Notes: a model not told the origin generated them from the letters alone. A DNA stretch of 64,000 nucleotides from Paenibacillus assamensis DSM 18201 (GCF_000422445.1 NZ_AULU01000017.1:46160-110159); one strand, 5' to 3'; positions 17,429 to 26,786 are shown, counted from the first letter of the stretch. Numbers and translations: made by a program.

Positions 17429-18906
17429 GCAAGTATAGAAGCATAGCTTTTAAAATTTTTGTGTTAACCAATCTCGTCCTTATTGCTTTCGCGCTATTGT
17501 TGTATATAACTTTGTATTTTATTTTGCCGTCCTTTTATTTGCAGAACAAATCCGACGACTTGAATCAGGGCATCACTCGCTTGCTAGCAACCTTCCCGCA
17601 AAAAGACTGGACAGAAGCTGTCAAACGGCTGGATAACTTCTCCTTGCGTTACAATGCCTCCTTGTCCGTACAAGATAGCGAGGGCAAATGGGTGTACCCT
17701 GTCCATTTCACCAAAGTTCCTCTCTTTCCGAGTCAGGTATGGAAACCGACCACGCAAAAGAAGGACGTTGCTTCCACTATCCTCATTTCTGCTCCAGAGT
17801 ATCTGAGTGCACCGTCGTCTAAGGGTACAGAGTTGATATCCCATGCAAATCTACCCTTGCCCGGATACGAATCTAGCGGTTATACGTTATCTGTACTAGC
17901 TTCTCTGCAGCCGATTGATGAAGCGATGCAAATGCTCCTGCGGCTCCTCCCGTATATGGCACTTATCATTCTGGTGATTGCCGTACTGGGGGCACTTATC
18001 TACACACGCCTGATCGCCCGGCCGCTAATCGGCATCAGCCAAGTAGCGAAGCGACTGGCCCAACTGGATTTCTCGGAGCGCTCCCGCCATGATTCCCGTG
18101 ATGAGATCGGTGATATTTCCCGCTCACTGAATGAGCTTTCCATGAATTTGCAGTATGCCATGCAGGATCTTACTGAGGCCAATGCGCAGTTGAAAGATGA
18201 TATTCAACGGAAAGAGGAAGAGGAGGCATTAAGGCGGGAATTTATGGCCATGATCTCCCATGAGTTAAAAACGCCCATTACAGCCGTATCTGGACAGCTT
18301 GAAGCGATGCTGCACAATGTGGGGCCTTATAGGAATCGGGACAAATATTTGGCGCAATCCCATCACATTCTGAAAGGGATGGAGAAGTTGGTCTACGAAA
18401 TTCTTGATATTTCGCGGCTGGAGAACCATCACTTTCAGCCGAGCATGGCTGCTGTGGATATGTCCGAACTCCTTCAGGATGCAACCGAACAAATCCAGTA
18501 CATATGCGAGCTGAACGGCATTGGGCTGGAGGCCGATCTCGCTCCCGACCTATGGATGACAGGAGACAAGAGTCTTCTGTCCAAGGCCGTCTCCAACATA
18601 ATGAACAATGCGGTCCACTATACCCGACGCGGTGAGCAAATTCGGATCACCCTGCAAGCCGATGCGGGACTTGTGCACTTACGTGTACTGAACACCGGAG
18701 CATATATAGAGCCAAGCGAAATATCCAAGCTGTTCAAGCCGTTCTACCGCATTGAGAAATCCCGTAGCCGCACAACCGGTGGCAGTGGTCTGGGGCTGTA
18801 TATAGTCAAAACCACATTGAATATCCATCAGGCGAAATTCAGCCTGTCCAATACCGAAGAGGGTGTGCTGTTTTCAGTTCGATGGGTGGCTGATAAACTA
18901 GCCTAG
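17425..18906 (+). CDS. Sensor histidine kinase
   Basis: 493 residues. Two membrane helices (about 9-33 and 170-192) flank an extracellular sensor region of about 135 residues. A HAMP linker follows (RLIARPLIGISQVAKRLAQL), then a HisKA dimerisation domain with phosphoacceptor His279 (MISHELKTPITAVSG) and an HATPase domain with N box (NIMNNAVHYT) and G boxes (GGSGLGLYIVK). It phosphorylates the response regulator encoded just upstream. The stimulus is unknown; linkage to a sugar importer with an adaptor protein suggests a carbohydrate or cell-wall signal. Confidence 0.92.
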   Translation: MSKYRSIAFKIFVLTNLVLIAFALLLYITLYFILPSFYLQNKSDDLNQGITRLLATFPQKDWTEAVKRLDNFSLRYNASLSVQDSEGKWVYPVHFTKVPLFPSQVWKPTTQKKDVASTILISAPEYLSAPSSKGTELISHANLPLPGYESSGYTLSVLASLQPIDEAMQMLLRLLPYMALIILVIAVLGALIYTRLIARPLIGISQVAKRLAQLDFSERSRHDSRDEIGDISRSLNELSMNLQYAMQDLTEANAQLKDDIQRKEEEEALRREFMAMISHELKTPITAVSGQLEAMLHNVGPYRNRDKYLAQSHHILKGMEKLVYEILDISRLENHHFQPSMAAVDMSELLQDATEQIQYICELNGIGLEADLAPDLWMTGDKSLLSKAVSNIMNNAVHYTRRGEQIRITLQADAGLVHLRVLNTGAYIEPSEISKLFKPFYRIEKSRSRTTGGSGLGLYIVKTTLNIHQAKFSLSNTEEGVLFSVRWVADKLA

Positions 18907-18948
18907 AAGCAGATTTTACAGCAAATCCCCTCTCTCACCGCGACATTC

Positions 18949-18994
18949 GAAAGCCCCTCCTCTCCGCCGCATTCGGCAGTGAGAAGGGGCTTTC
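18949..18994 (+). terminator. Terminator of two-component operon
   Basis: GAAAGCCCCT / AGGGGCTTTC perfect 10-bp outer stem with a smaller inner hairpin, 43 bp after the kinase stop. The T-run is short, so efficiency is uncertain; the symmetry means it may act in both directions. Confidence 0.6.
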
Positions 18995-19088
18995 GCGGTA
19001 CAGCACCGTATCCGGCGGTTTGGCGCTGCTCTTCCAGGTAAAGCGTACCTAGCCTGTCCATATGACAAGCGACAACTTCCCCATATGT

Positions 19089-19655
19089 CTAGGAATGACG
19101 ACGTAGTTCATAAAAATACTGCACAATAGGATGCTTTAACTTCATCTTCTCGGACATGTTTAAAATTCGCTTTTTCCCAACTCTTCTGTCCACCAAAGCT
19201 AAAATATTCAACATAATATCATTGCTCTCTATGCTCTCCTCTATAGAAGTAGATAGAAACTTATTAGCTGCGACGATAAAATTCGATTTACTTAATGATG
19301 CCTGTGCGGATAACAGCTCCTTAGCATATTCCGTTATTTTTCTATTTCTTACAATTACTTTTAGCCGATCCTCCGGAACGCTCCCCTTGGTCTCTTTTCT
19401 AATCGCTTCAATTTCTTCATTGCTGATAGGAATGTCGATATTGGGATCATTTTTAATTTCTTGCTCCGTCTGATACCATCTGATTGAGCTGGAACTATCA
19501 CTCATATTGAATACGTTCTTTTTATCTACGGTCATATAACAAATTCCAGATTTCCCAGGTAAATAAAAGTAGCTAGTTGCACTGTATTCGACCTTCCCAT
19601 TTAACGCAGGATAAAGAAAGCTCTCCAATTGTTTCTTCGATTTGCTCCAGGACAT
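19089..19655 (-). CDS. SF0329-like protein of unknown function
   Basis: 188 residues. The N terminus (MSWSKSKKQLESFLYPALNG, then VEYSATSYFYLPGKSGICY and MTVDKKNVFNMSD) matches my recollection of the SF0329 family, small soluble proteins of unknown function. The C-terminal half is helical and basic. It follows the AAA ATPase gene after 57 bp on the same strand, so the two may be co-transcribed. The region is more AT-rich than the two-component cluster next to it. Confidence 0.6.
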   Translation of the reverse strand: MSWSKSKKQLESFLYPALNGKVEYSATSYFYLPGKSGICYMTVDKKNVFNMSDSSSSIRWYQTEQEIKNDPNIDIPISNEEIEAIRKETKGSVPEDRLKVIVRNRKITEYAKELLSAQASLSKSNFIVAANKFLSTSIEESIESNDIMLNILALVDRRVGKKRILNMSEKMKLKHPIVQYFYELRRHS

Positions 19656-19712
19656 AGTTCCTCCTATATTTTAAAAATCTGACTACCTATATTTGTGGCT
19701 TTCCCATAATGT

Positions 19713-20630
19713 TCAATTCCCTAGAAACAGCCTCTTATGCTTATTGAAAAAATCAAAGTATACTTTTGCATTCTCCAATTCCCACCATTGCTTTATATCG
19801 ACTGGATTAGTGTCTAAATCATATATTTTAGTAAACTCCATTGCCAGTAAAAACGGTGAGTGAGTTGCAATAATAAATTGACAGCCGCAATAGTGAGCCA
19901 TTTCCTCTATAATTTTGACAAGTTCAAGCTGCATTTTAGGAGATAGACTATTCTCCGGCTCATCCAAACAATATAAGGTGTCATTTTTCAATTTGGAATT
20001 GAAATAACTTAGGGCTGTCTCTCCGTTACTATTCAGCTTAACTTCAGTACCAGCGACTCTGCGAATAAACTCCCTACGTGAAATTGATTTTTTTCTTGAA
20101 AGCACCTGTAACCTCAATGCTTCATAATCGTCCATACTATTCATTTTCACGGTTTGGCCGTATTTAAGACTTCCGTTCTTATCTCCCCATTCGGATCTTA
20201 TATTTTCTACACGATCAGAGATTTCATCGTTGTTTGTGCGGACTGTAAGCATGTAATCAAAGATATCATCACTTGTGATTATTCTGCTTCCATTTGGAAT
20301 TCGATGTTTAAATCCCTCATCGTCAAATCCAAGTTCAAATTTACAATGTTTAACGTACAAATTAAACAATTCGCTTGAATTGTATGGTGCAATACGATTT
20401 AGTTCCAATTTATTCGCTATGAGGTTTAGCAGCGTGCTTTTTCCCGAGCCATTACCTCCATATAAAATGGTGACTTTTGAAAAATTCAATTCGGAGAACT
20501 GATTTTTTGAGAAAATACCACATGGGTAAGCATTGTCGATATACCCAAAGCTACTACCATTGTGTACCATTTTTTGTTCTATCAATGAGGACTCTTCATC
20601 AATTGGTAATATGAATTTATTTAGATACAT
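19713..20630 (-). CDS. AAA/ABC-type ATPase
   Basis: 305 residues. Walker A GGNGSGKST at 58-66, an ABC-like signature SNGETALSYF at 201-210, Walker B LYCLDEPENSLSP with Asp223-Glu224, and the switch histidine in FIIATHSPF (His257). There is no membrane segment and no coiled-coil arm, so it is a compact SMC/RecF-like ATPase of the kind found alone or in defence modules. No obvious effector nuclease is fused or adjacent; the small SF0329-like protein follows. AAGGAGGCGCGCA fixes the ATG. The biological role is not assignable from sequence. Confidence 0.8.
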   Translation of the reverse strand: MYLNKFILPIDEESSLIEQKMVHNGSSFGYIDNAYPCGIFSKNQFSELNFSKVTILYGGNGSGKSTLLNLIANKLELNRIAPYNSSELFNLYVKHCKFELGFDDEGFKHRIPNGSRIITSDDIFDYMLTVRTNNDEISDRVENIRSEWGDKNGSLKYGQTVKMNSMDDYEALRLQVLSRKKSISRREFIRRVAGTEVKLNSNGETALSYFNSKLKNDTLYCLDEPENSLSPKMQLELVKIIEEMAHYCGCQFIIATHSPFLLAMEFTKIYDLDTNPVDIKQWWELENAKVYFDFFNKHKRLFLGN

Positions 20631-20831
20631 TGCGCGCCTCCTTGTAGCATTGAATCTAGCCTGGCGATCTACAGGCTGTTAGGTAAGAAACAATGAAGCA
20701 GTCCTTTGGGCGGGATCAGGCATCTCTTTCTATGCTGGTAAGAATACTATAAGAAACGTTTTTTCGCAAAACCACGGGCTGTAGAGTAACCCAAACTAAG
20801 TTCAAGGAAGTAATTGCTTATTAGAAAAACG

Positions 20832-20859
20832 AAAAACCCTCGATATATCAAGGGTTTTT
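20832..20859. terminator. Terminator after rlmCD
   Basis: AAAAACCCT / AGGGTTTTT with a 10-nt loop, 6 bp beyond the methyltransferase stop; symmetric, so usable in both directions. Confidence 0.7.
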
Positions 20860-20864
20860 GTTAC

Positions 20865-22517
20865 TTACTTAAGTTGAAGGAGCGACACACACTCCACGTG
20901 CGGTGTATGTGGGAACATATCCACCGGCTGCACCGTCTTGACCGTGTAGCCGCCGTCCGCTAGCACACGCAGATCGCGTGCAAGCGTAGATGGGTTGCAC
21001 GATACGTAGACGATGCGCTCTGGGCGCATCTCAAGCATCGTGTCGAGCAGTGCTTGGTCGCAGCCCTTACGGGGCGGATCGACCACGATCACGTCGGCGG
21101 TAGTACCAGCCGACTTCCATTGCGGGATTACCACTTCCGAGGCGCCAACGGCGAACTCGGCATTGGTGATCCCGTTCAGCGCCGCGTTGCGGCGCGCATC
21201 GGCGATAGCTTCCTCGACGATTTCAACGCCTAGCACGCGCTTCGCGCGCTGGGCGAGGAAGAGCGAGATCGTGCCGATGCCGCAGTAAGCGTCGATGACC
21301 GTCTCCTGACCGGTCAAGCCCGCCAACCTCACTGCTTCCTCATACAGAACTTCGGTCTGTACCGGGTTCACCTGATAGAACGAACGTGCCGAGATCGCAA
21401 ACTGCAAATCTCCGATATAATCCGTAATCGTCTCACTGCCCCACAGCACTTTCGTCTTATCTCCCATAATAACGTTCGTCTGCTTGCTATTGATATTTTG
21501 ACAAATGCTCTTCAACTGCGGCAAACGATCCACAAGCGCATCAACGATCACTTCTTTTTGCGGCAATCGCTCACCATTCGTCACAAGCACGATCATCATT
21601 TCATTCGTATGGAAACCGTAGCGAATAACGACATGGCGCAGTAATCCTGTATGCGTCTCTTCATTATATGGCTCTACACCGTATTGACGAGCGACATCCT
21701 TTACCGTCTTCATCGCTGCATCCATAGCTTCATGTTGAATCAACGAAGCATCGGTATCAATAATACGATGACTAGCACGCGCAAAATAACCACCGATCAG
21801 CTCACCTGTACGCGTATCTTTCCCAATCGGAATTTGCGCCTTGTTGCGATACCGCCAAGGATTGTCCATCCCAAGCGTAGGAAAGACTTGAACAGATTCT
21901 GTAGAAGCCCCGGCAGAAATATCAGCTCCCTCTGCAGCAATCACACTGTTCACTTCTAACTCTTCCGCTCCAGATCCAGCTTCACTCTCATTCACCTTTC
22001 CAAGCTTAGCCGCACCTTCTACTGACGTTCCCGCCTCTTTCCGCTTGCTCACTTCAAATTTCCCAATCCGCTCCAATACATCTACCACATGCTGCTGCTT
22101 CCAGCGCAGCTGCGCATCATAGGACATGTACTCCAACTGGCAGCCGCCATAGTGTTCAGGACGTCCTGTCACTTCTACCCGGTCCTCGCTATCTGTAAGG
22201 CGCTGTTTCAGCTTCGCATATCCGTACTGCTTCTTCACTTTCAGTACATGCGCAACAATACGTTCGCCTGGCAATGCACCCTCTACAAACAGCGTAAAGC
22301 CTTCAACGCGCCCTACACCGTCGCCCTCATGCGTCAAGCCGATAATATCTAATGTAACCTCATCATTCTTTTGCACAGGAGCCGTTGATGCCGCCTTAGA
22401 AGCTGCACTCGATTTGGATCTTCCTCTACCCGTGTTATTACGCATTCTTCCTTTGCCTCGACCCTGCTCTTGACCACTTCTGCCTGACTGGCCAGGCTTC
22501 TTGCCTTGATTGTTCAT
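20865..22517 (-). CDS. rlmCD: 23S rRNA (uracil-C5) methyltransferase, RlmCD type
   Basis: 550 residues, about 90 longer than usual. It methylates uridines in 23S rRNA using S-adenosylmethionine. Core parts: a TRAM domain from about residue 50 to 110 (LDIIGLTHEGDGVGRV), then the methyltransferase with GRPEHYGGCQLEYM, QVNPVQTEVLY, VIDAYCGIGTISLFLAQRA, VVDPPRKGCD and the catalytic-Cys motif YVSCNPSTLARDL. The extra length comes from a Gly/Arg/Ser-rich N-terminal extension (1-48) and an acidic low-complexity insertion at about 156-210. GGAGGACGGT precedes the ATG used; a TTG four codons earlier is rejected. dagK lies about 1.1 kb upstream, the same order as B. subtilis dagK-yefA. Confidence 0.9.
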   Translation of the reverse strand: MNNQGKKPGQSGRSGQEQGRGKGRMRNNTGRGRSKSSAASKAASTAPVQKNDEVTLDIIGLTHEGDGVGRVEGFTLFVEGALPGERIVAHVLKVKKQYGYAKLKQRLTDSEDRVEVTGRPEHYGGCQLEYMSYDAQLRWKQQHVVDVLERIGKFEVSKRKEAGTSVEGAAKLGKVNESEAGSGAEELEVNSVIAAEGADISAGASTESVQVFPTLGMDNPWRYRNKAQIPIGKDTRTGELIGGYFARASHRIIDTDASLIQHEAMDAAMKTVKDVARQYGVEPYNEETHTGLLRHVVIRYGFHTNEMMIVLVTNGERLPQKEVIVDALVDRLPQLKSICQNINSKQTNVIMGDKTKVLWGSETITDYIGDLQFAISARSFYQVNPVQTEVLYEEAVRLAGLTGQETVIDAYCGIGTISLFLAQRAKRVLGVEIVEEAIADARRNAALNGITNAEFAVGASEVVIPQWKSAGTTADVIVVDPPRKGCDQALLDTMLEMRPERIVYVSCNPSTLARDLRVLADGGYTVKTVQPVDMFPHTPHVECVSLLQLK

Positions 22518-22825
22518 ACCGTCCTCCAAGCTGCTGCTTCATTCATTCTATTTATAAATATTTGTAAACATACATGGTATCTAGAATCAAATTCATAATG
22601 TATCAACTATACAAGCATATACGGCTGCACTTCGATTTCTGTCATTTTTCAAACCCTATGTGGCTTGTTTTGACTTCTAGATCCGTATAATGAAAGCTTT
22701 TAACTTCTCTATCTTATTTCACACCGCACTCAGAAGCGACATGCATTTCTGTCTGTGTGTTTCATAAGACTCCGACCCTTCGTCCTCAATCTTTATCAAA
22801 GATCCATTTTGGCTCTTCGTTTAGA

Positions 22826-23100
22826 ATGTGACAAATATGCAGTTATTTAATCTGAAAGTATCCCCATTTGGGGTATTATCGGCAAAAATACAGTTATTTT
22901 AGTACCATTTCCTATTTTAAGCCCATATCCAGAAAAATAACTGCACTTTTGTCCATATTTAGCTCAAAATGACGCTTTTCGTTTAAAATAGCTGCACATT
23001 TGTCCTTATCTATCTATAAATGATGATTTCTACTCTTCAAACAGCTATACCTTTACCCTTGTCTATCTAAAAATAGCTGTACTCCTATACGCTCAACTTT
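22826..23100. repeat. Family A repeat cluster
   Basis: Copies of a roughly 20-bp unit with consensus near ATARCTGCAC-TTTGTCC. Direct copies start near 22935 (ATAACTGCACTTTTGTCC), 22988 (ATAGCTGCACATTTGTCC) and, more degenerate, 23042 and 23093 (ATAGCTGTAC). Inverted copies are at about 22831 (GACAAATATGCAGTTAT) and 22888 (ATACAGTTAT). Spacing is irregular at about 50 bp. Opposing copies could pair into a large hairpin. Confidence 0.6.
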
Positions 23101-23337
23101 TCTAAACTACAAACGAGCCATTGAGACTATGAACATCAAGAAGCGGCCATCTCCTCCATCCTTCGCTGTATCAGCTTAGGACTTCATGTGAGATCGACCG
23201 CCATGTTCCGTTCTTTCTATCATACCTTAACTTGCTGCCTTCGTATACTAGCTGCCTTTTATTCAATGCTAGCCATTGTTTATCAAACATACACTTAGTG
23301 ATATCGGACATTTAAATAGTAATAAAAGCAGCAATTA

Positions 23338-23404
23338 AATCAAACAGCCTCATAGAAAAAGCGCCGGAGCTTCAACTTCAACTAATCAAACAGCCTCATT
23401 GAAG
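23338..23404 (+). repeat. Short tandem duplication
   Basis: AATCAAACAGCCTCAT occurs at about 23337 and again at about 23384, each followed by a GAA-rich stretch and a diverged CGAGC or GGAGC, giving two imperfect units of about 47 bp. Confidence 0.5.
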
Positions 23405-23619
23405 CAGCGTCCGAGCTGTCAGCGCCAGTTTCAAATTCAACATCATCTTCATCTTGATCTTCAAATTCAACTTCAACTTCAACTTCATCTTCAAATAATC
23501 AACATTAGCTAATCCACTTAAAGCCACCCACACAAAAAACACGCCTACTTCAAAAAGTAGACGCGCTCTCTCTTCTAGTTCATTGCATTCGGCATATTCA
23601 TTACACACGATACAGGCAA

Positions 23620-24531
23620 TCAGCGATACGAAGAAGTCCCCGTCGGATCTGCAAAAATATGCAAATGACTCGGCAGCACCTGGAATACGGTAGGCAGCGT
23701 TCCGCCCAATTCACCATCCAGATTCAACTGAACATAATCCGGTGACGTCACTTCAATGCGCTTTGATTGCAAATGAACAATATGCGGATCATTCAAATGC
23801 TCCCCGCGCAATGCCAGCGTAGCAATACGCAGGAACTCCGCCAAGTTGCATTTTTTCATCATCAAAATATCCAGCAATCCATCGTTAATGACTGCATCTG
23901 GTGCCAGCTTCTCAAAGCCGCCAACTGAGTTGCTATTCGTAACCAAGAACAGCATGAACTCACCGCTGAACTGTCCGTGCCCTTCAATATTAAAATGAAG
24001 CTCAGTCGGAGCTAATCGAGCTACCTTCTCCAGCCCCTTCACATAATAAGCCAGCTGCCCCATTAGCGTCTTCAGCTTGCTAGGCACTTCATACGTGAGC
24101 TCCGTAAGAGAGCCGCCCCCAGCAATATTAATAAAATACTTATCATTCGCCTGACCAACATCAATCGGCATCGTCTGCTGACGCACAATGAGGTCGCAAG
24201 CTTCCTCCCATTGACGAGGAATACCCAATGCCCGTGCAAAATCATTCGTCGTGCCGAGCGGTATAATACCGAGCGGCGGACGATGCGCCTTAGCAGCCAT
24301 ACCATTGATTACCTCATTCAACGTTCCGTCCCCACCAGCGGCAATAATAATATCGTAGCCATTATCTATCGCTTCACCGGCACTACTAATGGCATCGCCT
24401 TCTCCTTCAGTCGCGCGCGTTGTCGTCTCAATTCCGCCTGCATCCAATCGCTGCAAAATATCAGCCAATCGTCGCTTTCCTTCTTCGCGTCCCGACGTTG
24501 GGTTATAGATAAGCCTCGCTCTTTTAACCAT
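23620..24531 (-). CDS. dagK: Diacylglycerol kinase
   Basis: 303 residues. It phosphorylates diacylglycerol, recycling the lipid released by lipoteichoic acid synthesis. The catalytic DAGK domain is clear: ARLIYNPTSGREEG at the N terminus, the nucleotide-binding AAGGDGTLNEVINGM, PLGIIPLGTTNDFARALGIP and FINIAGGGSLTEL. The C-terminal beta-domain includes VTNSNSVGGFEKLAPDA and the ligand motif NDGLLDILMM. GGGTGA is best placed for the ATG of MVKRARL rather than one five codons upstream. The sirohydrochlorin chelatase gene ends 63 bp upstream. Confidence 0.92.
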   Translation of the reverse strand: MVKRARLIYNPTSGREEGKRRLADILQRLDAGGIETTTRATEGEGDAISSAGEAIDNGYDIIIAAGGDGTLNEVINGMAAKAHRPPLGIIPLGTTNDFARALGIPRQWEEACDLIVRQQTMPIDVGQANDKYFINIAGGGSLTELTYEVPSKLKTLMGQLAYYVKGLEKVARLAPTELHFNIEGHGQFSGEFMLFLVTNSNSVGGFEKLAPDAVINDGLLDILMMKKCNLAEFLRIATLALRGEHLNDPHIVHLQSKRIEVTSPDYVQLNLDGELGGTLPTVFQVLPSHLHIFADPTGTSSYR

Positions 24532-24593
24532 CCATGCGTCACCCATTTACAATCTATTCAGAAACGATACGTTCCACAACCTCTAATGCTCAT

Positions 24594-25541
24594 TTATCCA
24601 TTAGATAGAGACTCTTCAATCCTGCTTAATACACGTTGGCTCTCTTGTTCCAACCATATCGACAATGCCGGATGCGGCAGCAGCGGCTCACCATCATAAA
24701 GGATTCGCCCTTCCCACTCCGTAACCAATGAATGCGGCAAAATAGCACCTTTATCAGCAGACGCACCAACACGAATAGAGTGAGGTTCCAATTGAAGACG
24801 CTCAGGTATCGCCTTAGTCGTAAAGTAGCCCTTACTAAGGAAGATAGGAACTACCGCTACCACAGCGCTATCAACTCGCTCAAGCATCTTCTCGTGTGAA
24901 TCTTGCTGTTGATCCTGCTTACTCTGCATATCCCGCTCACTCTGCTTAGCAGCATCTAGGCTGCTCAACGACTGCTGCACCGCATCGGGCAGCGAATCAC
25001 AACACAGCAAAGCATGCGATGCGCTTATGCATTTCTCATCCTCTACAAGTCTAGCAGCAATGCGCTCCAAGCCCTCTCGCCACCAAGTCTGAAATGGCAT
25101 ATGGGGACTCCCGTGTGCTACTAGCAGCACCGCATCACGCTGTGCCACTACACCTAAGCTTTGCAGTCGGTCACTCACCATTGCGATCATTGCGTCATCA
25201 TCGTCAATAGGCTGACCATATAGGATATGCGCCTTTGTATGAAACGGCTCTAAATCTGTCTCGCACAAAGGCTCAGACTTAGCACCAAGTGCATATGCGA
25301 TCTCATCTACATGTGTACTTCCAGATGAGACAAATAACGGTACGACCCCAATGTGGTCCACACCTAGGGCTTCCAACTGATCGATACCATCTTGAATGCT
25401 CCGATCAGGAACGCCCTCCAAAAAAGAAGAAGCGACCGGCAAGCCTTCCGGCCATCGTGCCCCTGCAATCGCTTCATCAACCAGTGTAACCCATGAACTG
25501 TCTTTCGAACCGTGACTGACAACTAATAAGCCGATTCGCAT
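24594..25541 (-). CDS. Sirohydrochlorin chelatase (CbiX/SirB family)
   Basis: 315 residues, the long two-domain form. Each half begins with the chelatase signature: LLVVSHGSKDSSW at the N terminus and VLLVAHGSPHMPF near residue 140. Metal-binding histidines lie in those motifs and in SSGSTHVDEI. It inserts iron or cobalt into sirohydrochlorin, giving siroheme or a cobalamin precursor; siroheme is needed by the nitrite reductase encoded 14 kb away. A Gln/Asp/Ser-rich loop at about 200-220 is a likely disordered insertion. It starts 3 bp after yerC's stop codon, suggesting coupled translation. Confidence 0.85.
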   Translation of the reverse strand: MRIGLLVVSHGSKDSSWVTLVDEAIAGARWPEGLPVASSFLEGVPDRSIQDGIDQLEALGVDHIGVVPLFVSSGSTHVDEIAYALGAKSEPLCETDLEPFHTKAHILYGQPIDDDDAMIAMVSDRLQSLGVVAQRDAVLLVAHGSPHMPFQTWWREGLERIAARLVEDEKCISASHALLCCDSLPDAVQQSLSSLDAAKQSERDMQSKQDQQQDSHEKMLERVDSAVVAVVPIFLSKGYFTTKAIPERLQLEPHSIRVGASADKGAILPHSLVTEWEGRILYDGEPLLPHPALSIWLEQESQRVLSRIEESLSNG

Positions 25542-25544
25542 CCC

Positions 25545-25835
25545 TTATCTACCCAAACGATCCAATGCCATCTTATAACCGTCGTTGCCATAGTTTAGGC
25601 AGCGTTTAACGCGAGAAATCGTCGCTGTACTCGCACCTGTCTCCGCTTCGATCTGGTTATACGTGCTGCCTTTACCAAGCATACGTGCAACTTCAAGACG
25701 CTGCGAAAGAGATTGAATCTCGTTCACCGTGCAAAGATCATCAAAGAAAATATAGCACTCTTCTACAGATTCAAGTGTAAGCACCGCTTCAAATAATTGT
25801 TCAATCGATTTATCATTCAACTTTTTCAGTTGCAC
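25545..25835 (-). CDS. yerC: YerC-type TrpR-like DNA-binding protein
   Basis: 96 residues. It matches the YerC/YecD family: a TrpR-like helical bundle with helix-turn-helix (NEIQSLSQRLEVARMLGKGS, then YNQIEAETGASTATISRVKR). YerC has been implicated in cell-cycle and histidine-related regulation in Bacilli, but its targets here are unknown. A longer open frame upstream exists; AGGAG lies 8 bp before GTG (MQLKKLNDKSIEQLF), which gives the normal family length, so GTG is chosen. The gene order beside yerB and dagK matches B. subtilis. Confidence 0.85.
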   Translation of the reverse strand: MQLKKLNDKSIEQLFEAVLTLESVEECYIFFDDLCTVNEIQSLSQRLEVARMLGKGSTYNQIEAETGASTATISRVKRCLNYGNDGYKMALDRLGR

Positions 25836-26087
25836 ATCGTTCACTCCTAGTGTACAAAATATGTACTTCATTACCAATATTGTACGTCCTTTAGAATTCC
25901 TTTTCAAGCGGTAAAGTTTTTATGCGTTAGCGAACTACTGTACCTCTTCAGACCCTTTTTCAACGTACTTATTACGTTGGGCGTTCACCCACGGGCGAAC
26001 GTCCACACGAGTTGTTCGCCTACGACATACAGTATAGCAAACAGGGGCATTTGCCAACCCCTAATCTCATTTGAAAAGGGTGATACC

Positions 26088-26786
26088 ATGAATCAGTCGC
26101 GGCCCCCGTATGCATCGCCATCTATCCCAGGCATTCCCCATATCCCAACGATGCAGTCTTCATCTCAGCCAGTAGTGCCGCAGCCAGCTTACACAGTGCC
26201 TTCCTTCAACTACTCTCCTGCGCCAGCGAACATACGGAACCAGCCTGCTCCGTCGACATACAATTACCCTCCTGCAGCACCTGTTCAACCAGCGAGGAGC
26301 TTCACGCCGCATCCGAACAACAATCCTGCTCCCATCACACCGCCTACAACCGAAGTCATCCCGTACCAAGCACCAGAGGCAGCAGTAACACCTGCAGCAC
26401 CTGCTGACACAACTACACCATCCAAGAAATCAAACTTCAATATTGGCGACATTAAAGGATTTATTGATCGAATGGGCGGTATCGACGGACTCGTCAGCAC
26501 GATGCAAAAAGTCCAGAAAGTCGTGCAGGGGTTCCAACAAATCGCCCCTGTAGCCAAACTGCTGGTCGGATCATTTGCATCAGGTAAATCGAAGAACAAA
26601 GATGAAGACAGCGAAGAAATGTTCTACACACCGCCAAAAAAACGTCCCAAAAAAAGACCGCCAGCAAACAAGCGCCGCCCGAATAAAAAGCCTGCGTCCA
26701 ATCCGAACGGGCAGCGTCCAAGAAAAGGGACCGCTAAAGCGTCCAGTCGGCAAAAATCTGCACCGAGTCAGCCGCAAATCTTCTAA
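26088..26786 (+). CDS. YqfQ-like protein
   Basis: 232 residues. The N-terminal 120 residues are Pro/Ser/Ala-rich and disordered. Residues about 122-165 contain FNIGDIKGFIDRMGGIDGLV and VQKVVQGFQQIAPVAKLLVG, resembling the YqfQ/VrrA-like family of Bacilli. The C terminus is strongly basic (KKRPKKRPPANKRRPNKK), which could bind nucleic acid or cell-wall polymers. Function is unknown. AAAGGGTGATACC selects the ATG at 26088; the longer frame upstream covers a hairpin-like GC-rich stretch and is not used. Confidence 0.65.
   Translation: MNQSRPPYASPSIPGIPHIPTMQSSSQPVVPQPAYTVPSFNYSPAPANIRNQPAPSTYNYPPAAPVQPARSFTPHPNNNPAPITPPTTEVIPYQAPEAAVTPAAPADTTTPSKKSNFNIGDIKGFIDRMGGIDGLVSTMQKVQKVVQGFQQIAPVAKLLVGSFASGKSKNKDEDSEEMFYTPPKKRPKKRPPANKRRPNKKPASNPNGQRPRKGTAKASSRQKSAPSQPQIF

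Larger units (their letters stand above)
22518..23619. other. 1.1-kb non-coding region with repeats
   Basis: No convincing gene is seen. The region holds the family A repeat cluster (22826-23100), a short tandem duplication (about 23338-23404) and a low-complexity TTCAAC/TTCATC tract (about 23425-23500). An open minus-strand frame at 23396-23608 translates largely the tract and is not credible. Composition is AT-rich and homopolymer-rich. Confidence 0.6.

Noticed and set aside
22826..23100. Possible CRISPR array
   Set aside because: Copies are degenerate, in both orientations and irregularly spaced, and no cas genes are present.
23396..23608. 70-codon minus-strand frame ending in KLKLKLNLKIKMK-type repeats
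   Set aside because: It is mainly translation of a TTCAAC/TTCATC low-complexity tract, with no ribosome binding site.
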